DNA of 64,000 nucleotides from Flavobacterium sp. (lineage in GTDB: Bacteria > Bacteroidota > Bacteroidia > Flavobacteriales > Flavobacteriaceae). Numbering within the stretch: position 1 is the first letter of the stretch; each line of letters starts with the position of its first letter. The DNA lies in contig JADKHM010000001.1 of the NCBI GenBank assembly GCA_016721735.1, positions 1-64,000 on the forward strand, in the 5' to 3' direction. The notes below the pieces were generated by a model, which was not told the origin of the DNA, searched no databases, and saw only the letters and a program-made list of their open reading frames with translations. Shown here piece by piece: positions 53,658 to 62,670 of this stretch. The position numbers and the translations under genes are program-made.

Positions 53658-54443
53658 CTATCGCTGTTTTACGCCTCCAAAAAACGTTTTTCGAATACCA
53701 ATTAATACAGCGATAAATGCTGTGTAATATATAAAAAATGGCAGAATGAATTGAATCCAATTCATCGCCAACATCAATGCAATAATCAACAACTGAAATC
53801 CCAATCCGTAAATTGACACCAGTGTCATAAACCAATTCGGAAAGGTTTTTACTTTGTATGCATTGGGGTCTAAAATGTGTATGACTTTGTCAAATCCTCC
53901 GTAAACAATGCTATAAATTCGAAATAAAATATCTACTGATTTTTGACTTTCTCCATGCAATGCAATTGGAGTTTTGTATTCAAAAATTTTGCTTGTAGCA
54001 TCGCCGCCAACCGATCGCGTTCGCAAAATCACATAGTAATAATTATATAAAGTGCCTTGTAACTGAATGCCTATAAATGCTATTATTGCCATTAAAATAC
54101 TAGACTTCGTTACAAGGCAAATGGACATCAATAACATCAAGTTCAGAAAAATATCAAATACGCTATCCAAATACCGACCGAAATAAGACGGAGTTTTCTT
54201 CAGTCGCGCCAATTCGCCATCGGCAGCGTCAATTCCAGATTTTAGAATGATAAAGAAGCCAGCCCAGTAGTAATGCTGCGTTAGGATACAATAGATGGCA
54301 ATCAATCCGGATAGTCCAAAAAGCAAAGTAACATGAACAGGAGTAAAGCGGGTATGCTGCAATTGATTAGCGAGAAATTTCCCAAATGGTCTTCCGTAAT
54401 CCGATAAATCAATAAATTGATCTTGAAGGGCAAGTTTTGACAT
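53658..54443 (-). CDS. CDP-alcohol phosphatidyltransferase family protein
   Basis: A 261-residue membrane enzyme that moves a phosphatidyl or similar phosphoryl-alcohol group from a CDP carrier. The signature DG-x2-AR-x8-G-x3-D-x3-D is seen as DAADGELARLKKTPSYFGRYLDSVFD (metal-binding Asp residues), near residues 90-115. About six membrane helices are present. The N-terminal SDYGRPFGKFLANQLQHT helix is often seen in members related to inositol-phosphate or archaetidyl-type synthases. The alcohol substrate cannot be set from the sequence. Confidence 0.88.
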   Translation of the reverse strand: MSKLALQDQFIDLSDYGRPFGKFLANQLQHTRFTPVHVTLLFGLSGLIAIYCILTQHYYWAGFFIILKSGIDAADGELARLKKTPSYFGRYLDSVFDIFLNLMLLMSICLVTKSSILMAIIAFIGIQLQGTLYNYYYVILRTRSVGGDATSKIFEYKTPIALHGESQKSVDILFRIYSIVYGGFDKVIHILDPNAYKVKTFPNWFMTLVSIYGLGFQLLIIALMLAMNWIQFILPFFIYYTAFIAVLIGIRKTFFGGVKQR

Positions 54444-54483
54444 TAAAATGTACTCAATGGTACTGCGACAATATAGTCTGTTT

Positions 54484-55506
54484 TTATTTTGATAATCGAT
54501 GCAACGTATATGTCATCGTGGCTAATAACAGAAAAGCAACCACCTGATGGGTCAATCCCAACCACATTGGAACACCATATAATAGCGTAAAAACACCTAA
54601 GAAAAATTGCAAGAAAACAATAACAACAAGTACGTCTAGACCTTTTGACTGCTGCGCTGAAAGTGTGAACTTCCTGCTTTTAAAATACAAAAATAAAATC
54701 AATCCAACGACAACGTAAGCCATTGTTCTGTGCACAAACTGAACGCCGCTTTTACCTTCCGTCAAACGCAAAAGCCAAGTGTTTTTCTCGAGGATTACAC
54801 TTTCATGCATCAATTGCCCTTCGCTCATCAAGGGCCAATGATTATGAATTAATCCAGCATTCAAACCAGCAACAAATCCGCCGTAAATAATCTGTAAAAT
54901 CAGAAATACCAAAGCAATACGTGCTATTTTCTTCAAAGGAATCATTACCGTTGCTTTATTCGGATAAATCAAATCTAGCGCAACCCACAAAGTATACGCA
55001 AAAGTGATAAAGGCAAAGGTCAAGTGCAACGACAATCTAAAGTGACTCACATCGGGGTTGTCTATCAAGCCACTTTTTACCATAAACCAACCTAAAAAAC
55101 CTTGAAATCCGCCCATTCCGAGCAAAACAATACATTTTTTAATCGTCGATTTGTCCAATTTTTTTCGAGCCAAAAAATAAAAAAACGGAAGGATAAAAAC
55201 CAAACCAATTATTCTTCCAATAAACCGGTGAAACCATTCCCAGAAGTAAATAAATTTATAATCCGACAAGGTAAAATCGTTGTGAATATTAATCTTTTGA
55301 TATTCAGGAAATTCCTTGTATCGCTCAAAAGTCTCTTGCCACTTCGCTTCCGTCAATGGCGGAAAAGTATCCGTGACCAAATGCCAGTCGGTCATCGACA
55401 AGCCAGAATTCGTCAACCTTGTAATGCCGCCAACAATAACCATCACAAACACCAAAAGGCAACCTGTGAGTAACCAAAGAATGACAGATTTATTTTCTTT
55501 CTTCAT
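54484..55506 (-). CDS. ctaA: Haem A synthase (Cox15/CtaA)
   Basis: A 340-residue integral protein that oxidises the C8 methyl of haem O to give haem A for cytochrome oxidase. Eight membrane helices with the expected haem ligands: GGITRLTNSGLSMTDWH early, EFWHR-like WEWFHRFIGRIIGL, HFRLSLHLTFAF, NHWPLMSEGQL, FVHRTMAYVV and LTHQVVAFLLL. The family match is to the type 2 (Cox15-like) group by the opening WLLTGCLLVFVMVIVGGITRLT. It has the normal length and is followed upstream by a palindromic intergenic element. Confidence 0.95.
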   Translation of the reverse strand: MKKENKSVILWLLTGCLLVFVMVIVGGITRLTNSGLSMTDWHLVTDTFPPLTEAKWQETFERYKEFPEYQKINIHNDFTLSDYKFIYFWEWFHRFIGRIIGLVFILPFFYFLARKKLDKSTIKKCIVLLGMGGFQGFLGWFMVKSGLIDNPDVSHFRLSLHLTFAFITFAYTLWVALDLIYPNKATVMIPLKKIARIALVFLILQIIYGGFVAGLNAGLIHNHWPLMSEGQLMHESVILEKNTWLLRLTEGKSGVQFVHRTMAYVVVGLILFLYFKSRKFTLSAQQSKGLDVLVVIVFLQFFLGVFTLLYGVPMWLGLTHQVVAFLLLATMTYTLHRLSK

Positions 55507-55509
55507 TTT

Positions 55510-55648
55510 TAGGAGCTATTTCCCGCTATCCGTTTCAATCTTTTTATGCTGAACTCGTTTCAGCATCTCCACTAAAATACTGTTACTATTAGTAGATACT
55601 GAAACGAGTTCAGCATAAAAAGGATTTCCACTGCTATCGGGGCTAGGG
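55510..55648 (+). repeat. Palindromic intergenic element, copy 4
   Basis: GGAGCTATTTCCCGCTATCC on the left, a perfect ~24-base inverted repeat with the same stem as copy 1, and CACTGCTATCGGGGCTAGGG on the right. Copies 1 and 4 differ mainly in three or four loop bases and in the flanks. It lies between ctaA and cca. Confidence 0.85.
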
Positions 55649-55698
55649 GTTTTTATTTTTCAGTGGCGAATTTAATGTAAAAACAGAAATTATTTCAC

Positions 55699-57126
55699 TT
55701 AACAATCGTTAATCTTCAAACCAATTTTTTGTGCTTTGTTGAGCATAAAAGCATAAGCAGCGTCATAATCATTTGGAATTTCTCCCTCGAGTATCGCTTC
55801 TTTTATTGCTTCTTTCAAAACACCAATCTCTCGAGAAGGTTTCAAATTGAATAACGCCATAATCTCTTCTCCAGTAATGGGCGGTTGAAATTTGCGAATA
55901 TGATCGCGTTCTTCGACCTCCACAATTTTCTTTCTAACCAATTCAAAATTAGCATGATACTTTTTAAATTTCTGTGGGTTTTTGGTCGTTATGTCGGCTT
56001 CGCACAATGTCATTAAGTCTTCTACATCTTCACCGGCATCAAAGATCAAGCGTCTTACTGCCGAATCGGTTACGGCGTCTTGCGATAAAACAATCGGTCT
56101 TGAACTCATGATAACCATTTTCTGCACGAATTTCAGTTTCTGATTCAAAGGCATGTGCAGTCGCTCGAATAGTTTCTTCACCATTTTTCCGCCCAAAAAC
56201 TCATGTCCATGAAAGGTCCAACCTAGTTTCTTGTCAAAGCGTTTTGTCGGCGCTTTGCCAATGTCGTGCAACAATGCTGCCCAACGCAACCAAACGTCTT
56301 CCGTGTTTTTGCAGATGTTATCTACGACTTCAAGTGTATGATAAAAATTGTTTTTATGAGTTTGTCCTTCAATTTCTTCGACCTGATTCAAAGCCGTTAA
56401 TTCAGGTAAAATAATCGAAAGTAATCCTGTTTTATATAGCAATAAAAACCCAACTGAAGGCTGATCTGTACTTAAAATTTTATTCAATTCTTCAACAATT
56501 CGCTCTCCAGAAATAATCTTGATTCTTTCTTTATTTCTTTCAATGGAGGCTAAAGATTTCGCCTCGATTTCAAATCCCAATTGATTTGCAAATCGAATCG
56601 CACGCAGCATTCGAAGTGGGTCATCCGAAAAGGTAATATCGGGATCAAGTGGTGTTTTTATGGTTTTGTTTTGCAAATCCAGAAAGCCATAAAAAGGATC
56701 AAGTAAATTGCCGTAAGTTTTTGAATTTAAAGACAATGCTAATGCGTTTATCGTAAAATCTCGTCGGTTTTGATCATCTTCTAACGTGCCGTTTTCTACG
56801 ACGGGATTTCTGCTTTCAAAGTGGTAACTTTCTTTTCTAGCTCCGACAAATTCGATGTCGATATTCTCGTAGCGCAACATGGCTGTTCCGTAGTTTTTGA
56901 ATACTTGAACTTTTGGTTTTTTAGGAAGTAGCTCAGACACTTTTAGTGCCAATTCAATTCCACTGCCAATGGCAACAATATCAATATCTTTTTTGAAGTC
57001 GCGTTGAAGTATATAATCACGAACAAAGCCACCAATAACGTAACTTTCGATGTTAAGTTCATGAGCCGCTTTCGAAACAAATTCAAAAATGGGATGTTGT
57101 AAAGAAGATTTATAATTCATTTTCAT
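55699..57126 (-). CDS. cca: CCA tRNA nucleotidyltransferase/poly(A) polymerase family with HD domain
   Basis: A 475-residue class II nucleotidyltransferase that adds or repairs the 3' CCA of tRNA. The head domain shows YVIGGFVRDYILQRDFKKDIDIV with the two metal Asp residues, FVGARKESY and RRDFTINAL. RNA-binding helices follow (DDPLRMLRAIRFANQLGFE). The C-terminal HD domain has WAALLHDIGKAPTKRF and the metal His/Asp pair. Its start codon overlaps the tsaC stop (TAATG), so tRNA modification and CCA addition are translationally coupled here. Confidence 0.93.
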   Translation of the reverse strand: MKMNYKSSLQHPIFEFVSKAAHELNIESYVIGGFVRDYILQRDFKKDIDIVAIGSGIELALKVSELLPKKPKVQVFKNYGTAMLRYENIDIEFVGARKESYHFESRNPVVENGTLEDDQNRRDFTINALALSLNSKTYGNLLDPFYGFLDLQNKTIKTPLDPDITFSDDPLRMLRAIRFANQLGFEIEAKSLASIERNKERIKIISGERIVEELNKILSTDQPSVGFLLLYKTGLLSIILPELTALNQVEEIEGQTHKNNFYHTLEVVDNICKNTEDVWLRWAALLHDIGKAPTKRFDKKLGWTFHGHEFLGGKMVKKLFERLHMPLNQKLKFVQKMVIMSSRPIVLSQDAVTDSAVRRLIFDAGEDVEDLMTLCEADITTKNPQKFKKYHANFELVRKKIVEVEERDHIRKFQPPITGEEIMALFNLKPSREIGVLKEAIKEAILEGEIPNDYDAAYAFMLNKAQKIGLKINDC

Positions 57127-57692
57127 TAACGTCGTATCACTTTAACTTGCGAATCGTTCGTCAATTTGATGATTGTCGATGGTTTTCCTCCGATTTTTTC
57201 GCGGTGCAAATTTACGACATAGTCAACACCATTTACAATCTCTCGACTGATTTCTTTGAAAGATTGTGGCGTTGGTTGCCCAGAAATATTTGCGGAAGTG
57301 GAGACTAGCGGCTTTTTCATGCGTTCCATCAACTTAAAACAAAATGGGTCTTTAACTATTCGAATGCCCAATGTTTGGTCTTGTGCAATGAGATTCGCAG
57401 CGATATTTCTTGGTTTGTCTAGAATCAATGTCGTCGGTTTTTCGGATAAATCGATAATTTGCCAAGCTACTTCTGGGATCTCTTTAAAAACGTTATACAT
57501 CATTTTTTCGCCATTCATCAAGCAAATCATGCTTTGAGTTTCTGCTCTTTGTTTTAAGGCAAATATTTTCGCAACAGCTTCGACATTAGTCGCATCGCAA
57601 CCGATGCCCCAGACGGTATCTGTGGGATAGAGAATGATGCCACCGTTTTTGATGACTTCGAAGGCATTGTGAACTTCAGAATTGAGATCCAT
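57126..57692 (-). CDS. tsaC: L-threonylcarbamoyladenylate synthase
   Basis: A 188-residue YrdC-domain enzyme that makes threonylcarbamoyl-AMP from threonine, bicarbonate and ATP for the t6A modification at tRNA position 37. Motifs: GGIILYPTDTVWGIGCD, IFALKQRAETQSMICLMNG with the KxR-type site, PTTLILDKP, LGIRIVKDPF and STSANISGQPTP. It is the Sua5/TsaC short form with no C-terminal Sua5 domain. It forms an overlapping pair with cca. The YciO-like gene at 19760 is a divergent paralogue. Confidence 0.93.
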   Translation of the reverse strand: MDLNSEVHNAFEVIKNGGIILYPTDTVWGIGCDATNVEAVAKIFALKQRAETQSMICLMNGEKMMYNVFKEIPEVAWQIIDLSEKPTTLILDKPRNIAANLIAQDQTLGIRIVKDPFCFKLMERMKKPLVSTSANISGQPTPQSFKEISREIVNGVDYVVNLHREKIGGKPSTIIKLTNDSQVKVIRR

Positions 57693-57841
57693 TGTGTTAC
57701 ATTTTGATGCAAAGATATTTGTTTGAAAGCAGAAAAATGGTCTACTTTAAGTTCGGAATACCATTTGTTTACGTTTGAATTTAGTTTACCGCGGTCAAAA
57801 ATTCTGAATTTACATCATACAAAACATGAAAAGTGTTGACG

Positions 57842-58627
57842 CTACGATGTTTTGTTTAGAAGATTTTTAATGTATTGGTAATCTTTCGGGGTGAGTGACT
57901 CTTTTTTGACTTTTTTGGAAAATAATTTTTGCAACACTGATTTTGGCGTTTTTCCATTGAAATTGGAAATTTTTTTACTGGTGAAAATGTGTATGTTTCC
58001 GTCGCGACAGTAGTAGTTCTTGTTGAGCTTTTCAGCAATATAAAGCATTGATTTCGTCGAATAAAAAGCAATATGTTGTCCTGTTTCTACTGTAAGATAC
58101 CACCATTTTTCCATTTCGGCATTCGAAATCGGTGCAATTTCAGTCGAGAAAATTGCGGTATCGGCATATGAAAATACCTTTGTTATTTCATTCATTGGAT
58201 CATTAAAATGCTCGAGTACTTCAAAGCCTGTCACAAGATCAAACTGATGATTCTTAATATCCGTAATGTCGAAATGAGGTGTAAATATATTTTGGCAATA
58301 ATCATCTTGTCTGTAAAAATCATAACCATTATCACGCATCAGCCTAACAAAAACGCCATAGCCTCCCGCAAAATCCAAATAACGCTTTGATTCTGGAAAA
58401 TAGGAATCAATGATATTTTTGATCGGTTTTACCAAAGTTACGTTTCTTTGGATAAGTCCTATATCTAAGGCTGTTATCGCCGATTGATAAGCTTCTTCAA
58501 GCCAAATCGGGTTGTCGGTTTGAACGAAATCACAATGCGTACATCTGTAATAGCCTGTATGATATTTTTGGAGCACTTTCTTTTCGAAAATTAGATTCAC
58601 TTCAGAATTACATATTTTACAGTTCAT
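57842..58627 (-). CDS. Class I SAM-dependent methyltransferase with N-terminal zinc ribbon
   Basis: A 261-residue protein. The first ~40 residues have CKIC... YYRCTHCDF, four cysteines in a zinc-ribbon pattern. The Rossmann core follows with the SAM glycine loop LDFAGGYGVFVRLM near residue 85, the acidic loop and FDLVTGFEVLEHFNDP, the Methyltransf_23-type motif. Such two-part proteins methylate sugars or small molecules in glycan or natural-product clusters, and the adjacent glycosyltransferases support a surface-glycan role (inference). It is divergent from the cluster's first gene at 58793. Confidence 0.83.
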   Translation of the reverse strand: MNCKICNSEVNLIFEKKVLQKYHTGYYRCTHCDFVQTDNPIWLEEAYQSAITALDIGLIQRNVTLVKPIKNIIDSYFPESKRYLDFAGGYGVFVRLMRDNGYDFYRQDDYCQNIFTPHFDITDIKNHQFDLVTGFEVLEHFNDPMNEITKVFSYADTAIFSTEIAPISNAEMEKWWYLTVETGQHIAFYSTKSMLYIAEKLNKNYYCRDGNIHIFTSKKISNFNGKTPKSVLQKLFSKKVKKESLTPKDYQYIKNLLNKTS

Positions 58628-58737
58628 AACAGCTAAGTTTATTTTTTTTCTTCAAAAATAGAGAAATAGAATTTAAGTTCTCATGACTATTCAAATTTTA
58701 TATATTATCACAATTTCATAGAAAATAAATGGCTAGT

Positions 58738-58769
58738 TTTGTCACTCAAATTAATTTGTCCTATATTTA
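58738..58769 (+). promoter_or_regulatory. Putative promoter of the glycan gene cluster
   Basis: TATATTTA at 58762-58769 (seven of eight consensus bases), with TTTG at 58738-58741 and a 20-base spacer, 23 bases before the GT4 start codon. Confidence 0.5.
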
Positions 58770-58792
58770 AATTCGTGTTTTAAGTACCTAAA

Positions 58793-59920
58793 ATGAAAAT
58801 AGTCTTCGACTCGCAAATATTCAATGATCAAAAATTCGGTGGTATTTCTAGATACTTTACGGAATTGTATTTGGCTCTTTCAAAGGAAAAATCGGTTGTT
58901 GTTGAAAGCACTGTATTGTATTCTGAGAATATGCACCTTAAAGAAGCTGGATTACATCAGAATTATATGAACGTCGTGCTTGCGCAGCGTTGGATACCAA
59001 AATTTATACGAAAGAAAATACTCAAGAGATTCAAAAGCATCAATATCAACAATTCCATTAAAGTACTGAAATCAGGAAATTTTGATGTGTTTGTACCTAC
59101 TTATTATTCGCCTTATTTTTTAGAACATTTGAATGGAAAGCCTTTTGTTTTGACGGTTTATGATATGATTCATGAAATCCTACCTCAGTATTTTACGAGC
59201 GCTTACGATATTGAAACTGTCAAAAACAAAAAACTCCTGATGGAACAAGCGACCAAAATTATCGCAATTTCCGAAAGCACAAAAACCGATATTCTAAAAA
59301 TTTACCCACACATTGACGCTTCAAAAATTGAAGTTGTTTATTTGTCGCACAGTATCAAATTAGAGCATACTGCAAACTTGGATTTACCTAAAGAATACAT
59401 TTTGTTTGTCGGCAACCGCACGATTTATAAAAATTTTCAGTTTTTCTTAAAATCAATTGCAGTTCTGCTACAAGAGAACCCAAATTTATATGTGGTTTGT
59501 GCTGGCGGCAACAGGATTTATTCGGGCGAACAAAAACTGATCAGAGAACTTAAACTTACAGAGCAAGTCATACAACGAAATTTTGAAGACTACGAATTAT
59601 CGACGTATTACGCTAATGCGTATTGCTTTGTTTTTGCGTCTGAATATGAGGGTTTTGGAATACCAGTTTTGGAATCAATGGCGTGTGGTTGTCCTGTAGT
59701 ATTGGCAAATCACAGTTCATTTCCCGAAGTGGCCGGTGATGCCGGTGTTTATTTTGAATTAAATAATCCAGATGATTTACGGGAAAAAGTAGCATCGTTA
59801 GTATTCAATAAAGCGGAAAGGGATTTGTATATTGAAAAAGGATTGGAACAGGTAAAGAAATTCAGTTGGCAAAAGACCGCAGATGAATGTTTAAAAGTGT
59901 TTGAAAAAGCTGCCCAATAA
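58793..59920 (+). CDS. Glycosyltransferase family 4
   Basis: A 375-residue retaining GT-B enzyme. The N-terminal domain begins with MKIVFDSQIFNDQKFGGISRYFTELY, the acceptor-side loop with the GGISRY motif. The C-terminal domain has ILFVGNRTIYKNF and the donor-binding EYEGFGIPVLESMACGCPVV with its E-x7-E pair, then PEVAGDAGVYF. It is close to flavobacterial mannosyl/glycosyl transferases of capsule or exopolysaccharide loci. Its stop overlaps the gmd start by one base (TAATG), indicating a tight operon. Confidence 0.92.
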   Translation: MKIVFDSQIFNDQKFGGISRYFTELYLALSKEKSVVVESTVLYSENMHLKEAGLHQNYMNVVLAQRWIPKFIRKKILKRFKSININNSIKVLKSGNFDVFVPTYYSPYFLEHLNGKPFVLTVYDMIHEILPQYFTSAYDIETVKNKKLLMEQATKIIAISESTKTDILKIYPHIDASKIEVVYLSHSIKLEHTANLDLPKEYILFVGNRTIYKNFQFFLKSIAVLLQENPNLYVVCAGGNRIYSGEQKLIRELKLTEQVIQRNFEDYELSTYYANAYCFVFASEYEGFGIPVLESMACGCPVVLANHSSFPEVAGDAGVYFELNNPDDLREKVASLVFNKAERDLYIEKGLEQVKKFSWQKTADECLKVFEKAAQ

Positions 59921-60891
59921 TGATAAATAAAACAGCAGTAATTTCAGGAATTACGGGTCAGGACGGAGCTTATTTAGCTCAGTTGCTACTAAAAAATAAT
60001 TACAAGGTAATTGGTCTGTTGCGTGATACCAATAGCACAAATGTTTTTGGATTGCAGTATTTAGGGATTACCGACCAAGTAACATTGGTAGTTTGCGATT
60101 TATTGAATAGGCAAGATATCGAGAAAGTTTTTGAAATCTATCAGCCTACTGAATTTTATAACTTAGCAGCTCAAAGTTCGGTTTATCAATCTTTTAAAAA
60201 TCCGATTGGCACATTCGAATTCAATACGATTAGTGTTTTTAATTTACTTGAAACCATAAAAAACTTCGATCCAAAAATTAGATTTTATCAAGCGAGCAGT
60301 AGCGAAATGTATGGTAGGGTAAATAATCTCCCAATTACGGAAAATAGTATTTTGCACCCGTTAAGTCCATATGCGATATCTAAAGCTGCTGCACATTTCA
60401 CGTGCATTCATTATCGTGAAAGTTATCAAATGCATGTTAGTTGTGGTGTATTATTTAATCATGAATCTTACTTGCGCCAGAATTCTTTCTTTGTAAAAAA
60501 AGTCATCCGTGAAAGTATCAAAATCAGTCGCGGTGAGCAGGATATCTTATGGGTTGGAAACATTGATATTAAACGTGATTTTGGCTATGCACCGCAATAT
60601 GTAGAGGCAATGTACTTAATGTTGCAGCAAGAAAATCCGGAAGATTATTTGATTTGTTCTGGTGAATCGGTTACGCTCCGGTCTATAATATATTATGTGT
60701 TCAATAAATTAGGCATTCCCGAAATGGCTTGCCAAGTCAGTAAAGATCTATACAGACCAGCCGAAATTGTTGATATGTACGGAGATAATACCAAAGCTAA
60801 ATCGGAATTGGGTTGGCAATATGACAGCACTATTTTTGATGTCTTAGATGTATTATTAGAAGAGGAATTGCGTCAATATAATCAATCATAA
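59920..60891 (+). CDS. gmd: GDP-mannose 4,6-dehydratase
   Basis: A 323-residue short-chain dehydratase that converts GDP-mannose to GDP-4-keto-6-deoxymannose, the precursor of fucose, rhamnose or perosamine. The NADP site is SGITGQDGAYLAQLLL, the catalytic set is SSSEMYG plus YAISK, and the GMD-specific elements are FYNLAAQSSVYQSF, FNHESYLRQNSFFVKK and DIKRDFGYAPQYVEAM. It is slightly short (usually ~345-370), and HESYLRQNSFF replaces the usual HESPRRGxxFVTRK, so the enzyme may be a divergent form. It is translationally coupled to the GT4. Confidence 0.88.
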   Translation: MINKTAVISGITGQDGAYLAQLLLKNNYKVIGLLRDTNSTNVFGLQYLGITDQVTLVVCDLLNRQDIEKVFEIYQPTEFYNLAAQSSVYQSFKNPIGTFEFNTISVFNLLETIKNFDPKIRFYQASSSEMYGRVNNLPITENSILHPLSPYAISKAAAHFTCIHYRESYQMHVSCGVLFNHESYLRQNSFFVKKVIRESIKISRGEQDILWVGNIDIKRDFGYAPQYVEAMYLMLQQENPEDYLICSGESVTLRSIIYYVFNKLGIPEMACQVSKDLYRPAEIVDMYGDNTKAKSELGWQYDSTIFDVLDVLLEEELRQYNQS

Positions 60892-61052
60892 TTCTTTTAA
60901 ATTAAATTTTCTAATTTAGCGAATGTTAAATAATTACCCTCAAAAAATAGCTTAATGAACGATGCATCACCAATTTTCAGAAGATTTTTTGTGCTTTCGC
61001 AGATTCAAATCTCCGTATAAGTTCGGAAAGAATTAAGGAACAAGCAAACGAA

Positions 61053-61817
61053 ATGAGTATTTACGATGGTATTTATATTTTTGACGAAAATAAATTAGAC
61101 AGTGATTTTACAAAAAAATATAAAGATCGCTTAGTAAGAGGGAGCAGAGGTTATGGCTATTGGTGTTGGAAACCGCAAATCATTTTGCAGGCATTTGAGT
61201 TGATGAATGAAGGGGATGTTCTTCAATATACAGATATTGGATGTCATTTGAACCCAAAAGGAAGACCACGGCTTGAAGAATATTTCAATATTACAAAGTG
61301 TTCTGAAAATGGTATATTGGCATTTACAAACAAAGTAGAAAGCGAACTATTGCCCAACGAAATCTTTTACGATTATGATGACTTAAACTACACTAAAATG
61401 GATCTAAGTGGCTATTTTGGTATTGCAGACAACATTACTTTGTTGAAAAAACCACAATTTGGAAGTGGAATTATTTTTTTTAGAAAAGACGCCAAAACCA
61501 TTCAGTTTGTGGAGGATTGGAGCAAAGTTTATGCTACCGATTTCAAATTAGTTGACGATACGCCATCCGTAATTCCAAATCATCCAAGTTTTATTGAGCA
61601 CCGACATGATCAAAGTATTTTTTCGCTACTTTGCAAATTAACAGGCGTAGAAGAGTTATATGCAACTGAATATTTTACACCAGGAGATTGGAACGATTTA
61701 TCCAGTTTTCCAGTTTGGGCAAAACGAGATAAGAAAATTCCTTGGATTCAGAAAGAGATATTAAAAATTCGTAAAATCAAAAACAAAGTAATTTCATTCC
61801 TTACAATGAGTAAGTAA
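61053..61817 (+). CDS. Uncharacterised glycan-cluster protein, 5' end probably frameshifted
   Basis: A 254-residue frame with no function I can name. It contains GSRGYGYWCWKPQIILQAFE, EGDVLQYTDIGCHLNPKG and PQFGSGIIFFRKDA, a pattern seen in polysaccharide-locus proteins; the aspartates in YTDIG could be a DxD-like site (inference). Upstream of the ATG the same frame stays open and protein-like back to 60951 (KIFCAFADSNLRISSERIKE) but has no start codon. A start at 60955 is in another frame. One extra T in the run 60985-60990 would join them and add about 33 residues (MNDASPIFRRFFCAFADS). The true start is therefore uncertain. Confidence 0.7.
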   Translation: MSIYDGIYIFDENKLDSDFTKKYKDRLVRGSRGYGYWCWKPQIILQAFELMNEGDVLQYTDIGCHLNPKGRPRLEEYFNITKCSENGILAFTNKVESELLPNEIFYDYDDLNYTKMDLSGYFGIADNITLLKKPQFGSGIIFFRKDAKTIQFVEDWSKVYATDFKLVDDTPSVIPNHPSFIEHRHDQSIFSLLCKLTGVEELYATEYFTPGDWNDLSSFPVWAKRDKKIPWIQKEILKIRKIKNKVISFLTMSK

Positions 61818-61845
61818 TTGTATCGCTAAATTTTGGCAATTTCAT

Positions 61846-62664
61846 ATGACAAAAAAAATATCAATAATAACGATCAATTACAACGACAAAAACGGTTTGA
61901 ATAAGACCATAAAAAGTGTTTTGGGTCAGACGTTTATCGACTATGAATTCATCATTATTGATGGAGGAAGTAATGATGGCAGCAAAGAGCTCATCGTAGA
62001 GAACGAGACTAAAGTTGATTATTGGGTAAGTGAGAAAGATAGTGGCGTTTTCAATGCTATGAATAAAGGAATACGTAAGGCAACTGGTGAGTTTCTCATC
62101 TTTATGAATAGCGGCGATATTTTTAATTCTAATACAACACTTCAAGAGGTGGCTCCTGATTTAACTTCGCAGTACGATATTTATTATGGTGATAATTTTA
62201 AAGAAAGTCCAAGTTCCAAAAGGCTAAAAACGTATCCTGAAAAATTGACTTTTTCTTTTTTTTACACTGGCGCTATCAATCACCAATCTACTTTTATCCG
62301 TAGATCATTGTTTGACGACCATTTTTATTACAACGAAAATTATAAAATCGCATCAGATTGGGAGTTTTTCGTTTATGTAATTTGTCATCAGAACGTGCCA
62401 TATAAGTACCTAGCAAAAACTATTGCTATTTATGATTTTACTGGAATCTCATCTAGTCCGAAGTTTTCAGACTTATTTGCAAAAGAAAAACTACAAACGA
62501 TTGAAAAGTTTTTCCCGGCATTTATAGAAGATTACAAGAATGTAAGTGAGGTCAATTCGAAACGCTATTTGCAATTTCAATATATCAAAAGCCACAAAAT
62601 AGCATGGAAAATATTGAAAGCCACTTTGAGTATTATAATGTTATTTTTGCCTAAAAAAAAGTAA
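61846..62664 (+). CDS. Glycosyltransferase family 2
   Basis: A 272-residue GT-A enzyme. The donor site is SIITINYNDKNGLNKTIKSV, IIIDGGSNDGS and SEKDSGVFNAMNKGIRKATGEFLIFMNSGD (the final Asp serving as the metal ligand). The acceptor part has YGDNFKES and INHQSTFIRRSLF ... IASDWEFF. This is the WcaA-like short GT2 type with a basic hydrophobic C-terminus (LPKKK) that may contact the membrane. It sits 29 bases after the preceding gene in the glycan cluster. Confidence 0.92.
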   Translation: MTKKISIITINYNDKNGLNKTIKSVLGQTFIDYEFIIIDGGSNDGSKELIVENETKVDYWVSEKDSGVFNAMNKGIRKATGEFLIFMNSGDIFNSNTTLQEVAPDLTSQYDIYYGDNFKESPSSKRLKTYPEKLTFSFFYTGAINHQSTFIRRSLFDDHFYYNENYKIASDWEFFVYVICHQNVPYKYLAKTIAIYDFTGISSSPKFSDLFAKEKLQTIEKFFPAFIEDYKNVSEVNSKRYLQFQYIKSHKIAWKILKATLSIIMLFLPKKK

Positions 62665-62670
62665 GTAAAT

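Noticed and set aside
55102..55473. Plus-strand open frame within ctaA
   Set aside because: It is antisense to a complete haem A synthase and has the basic, low-complexity composition of a shadow frame.
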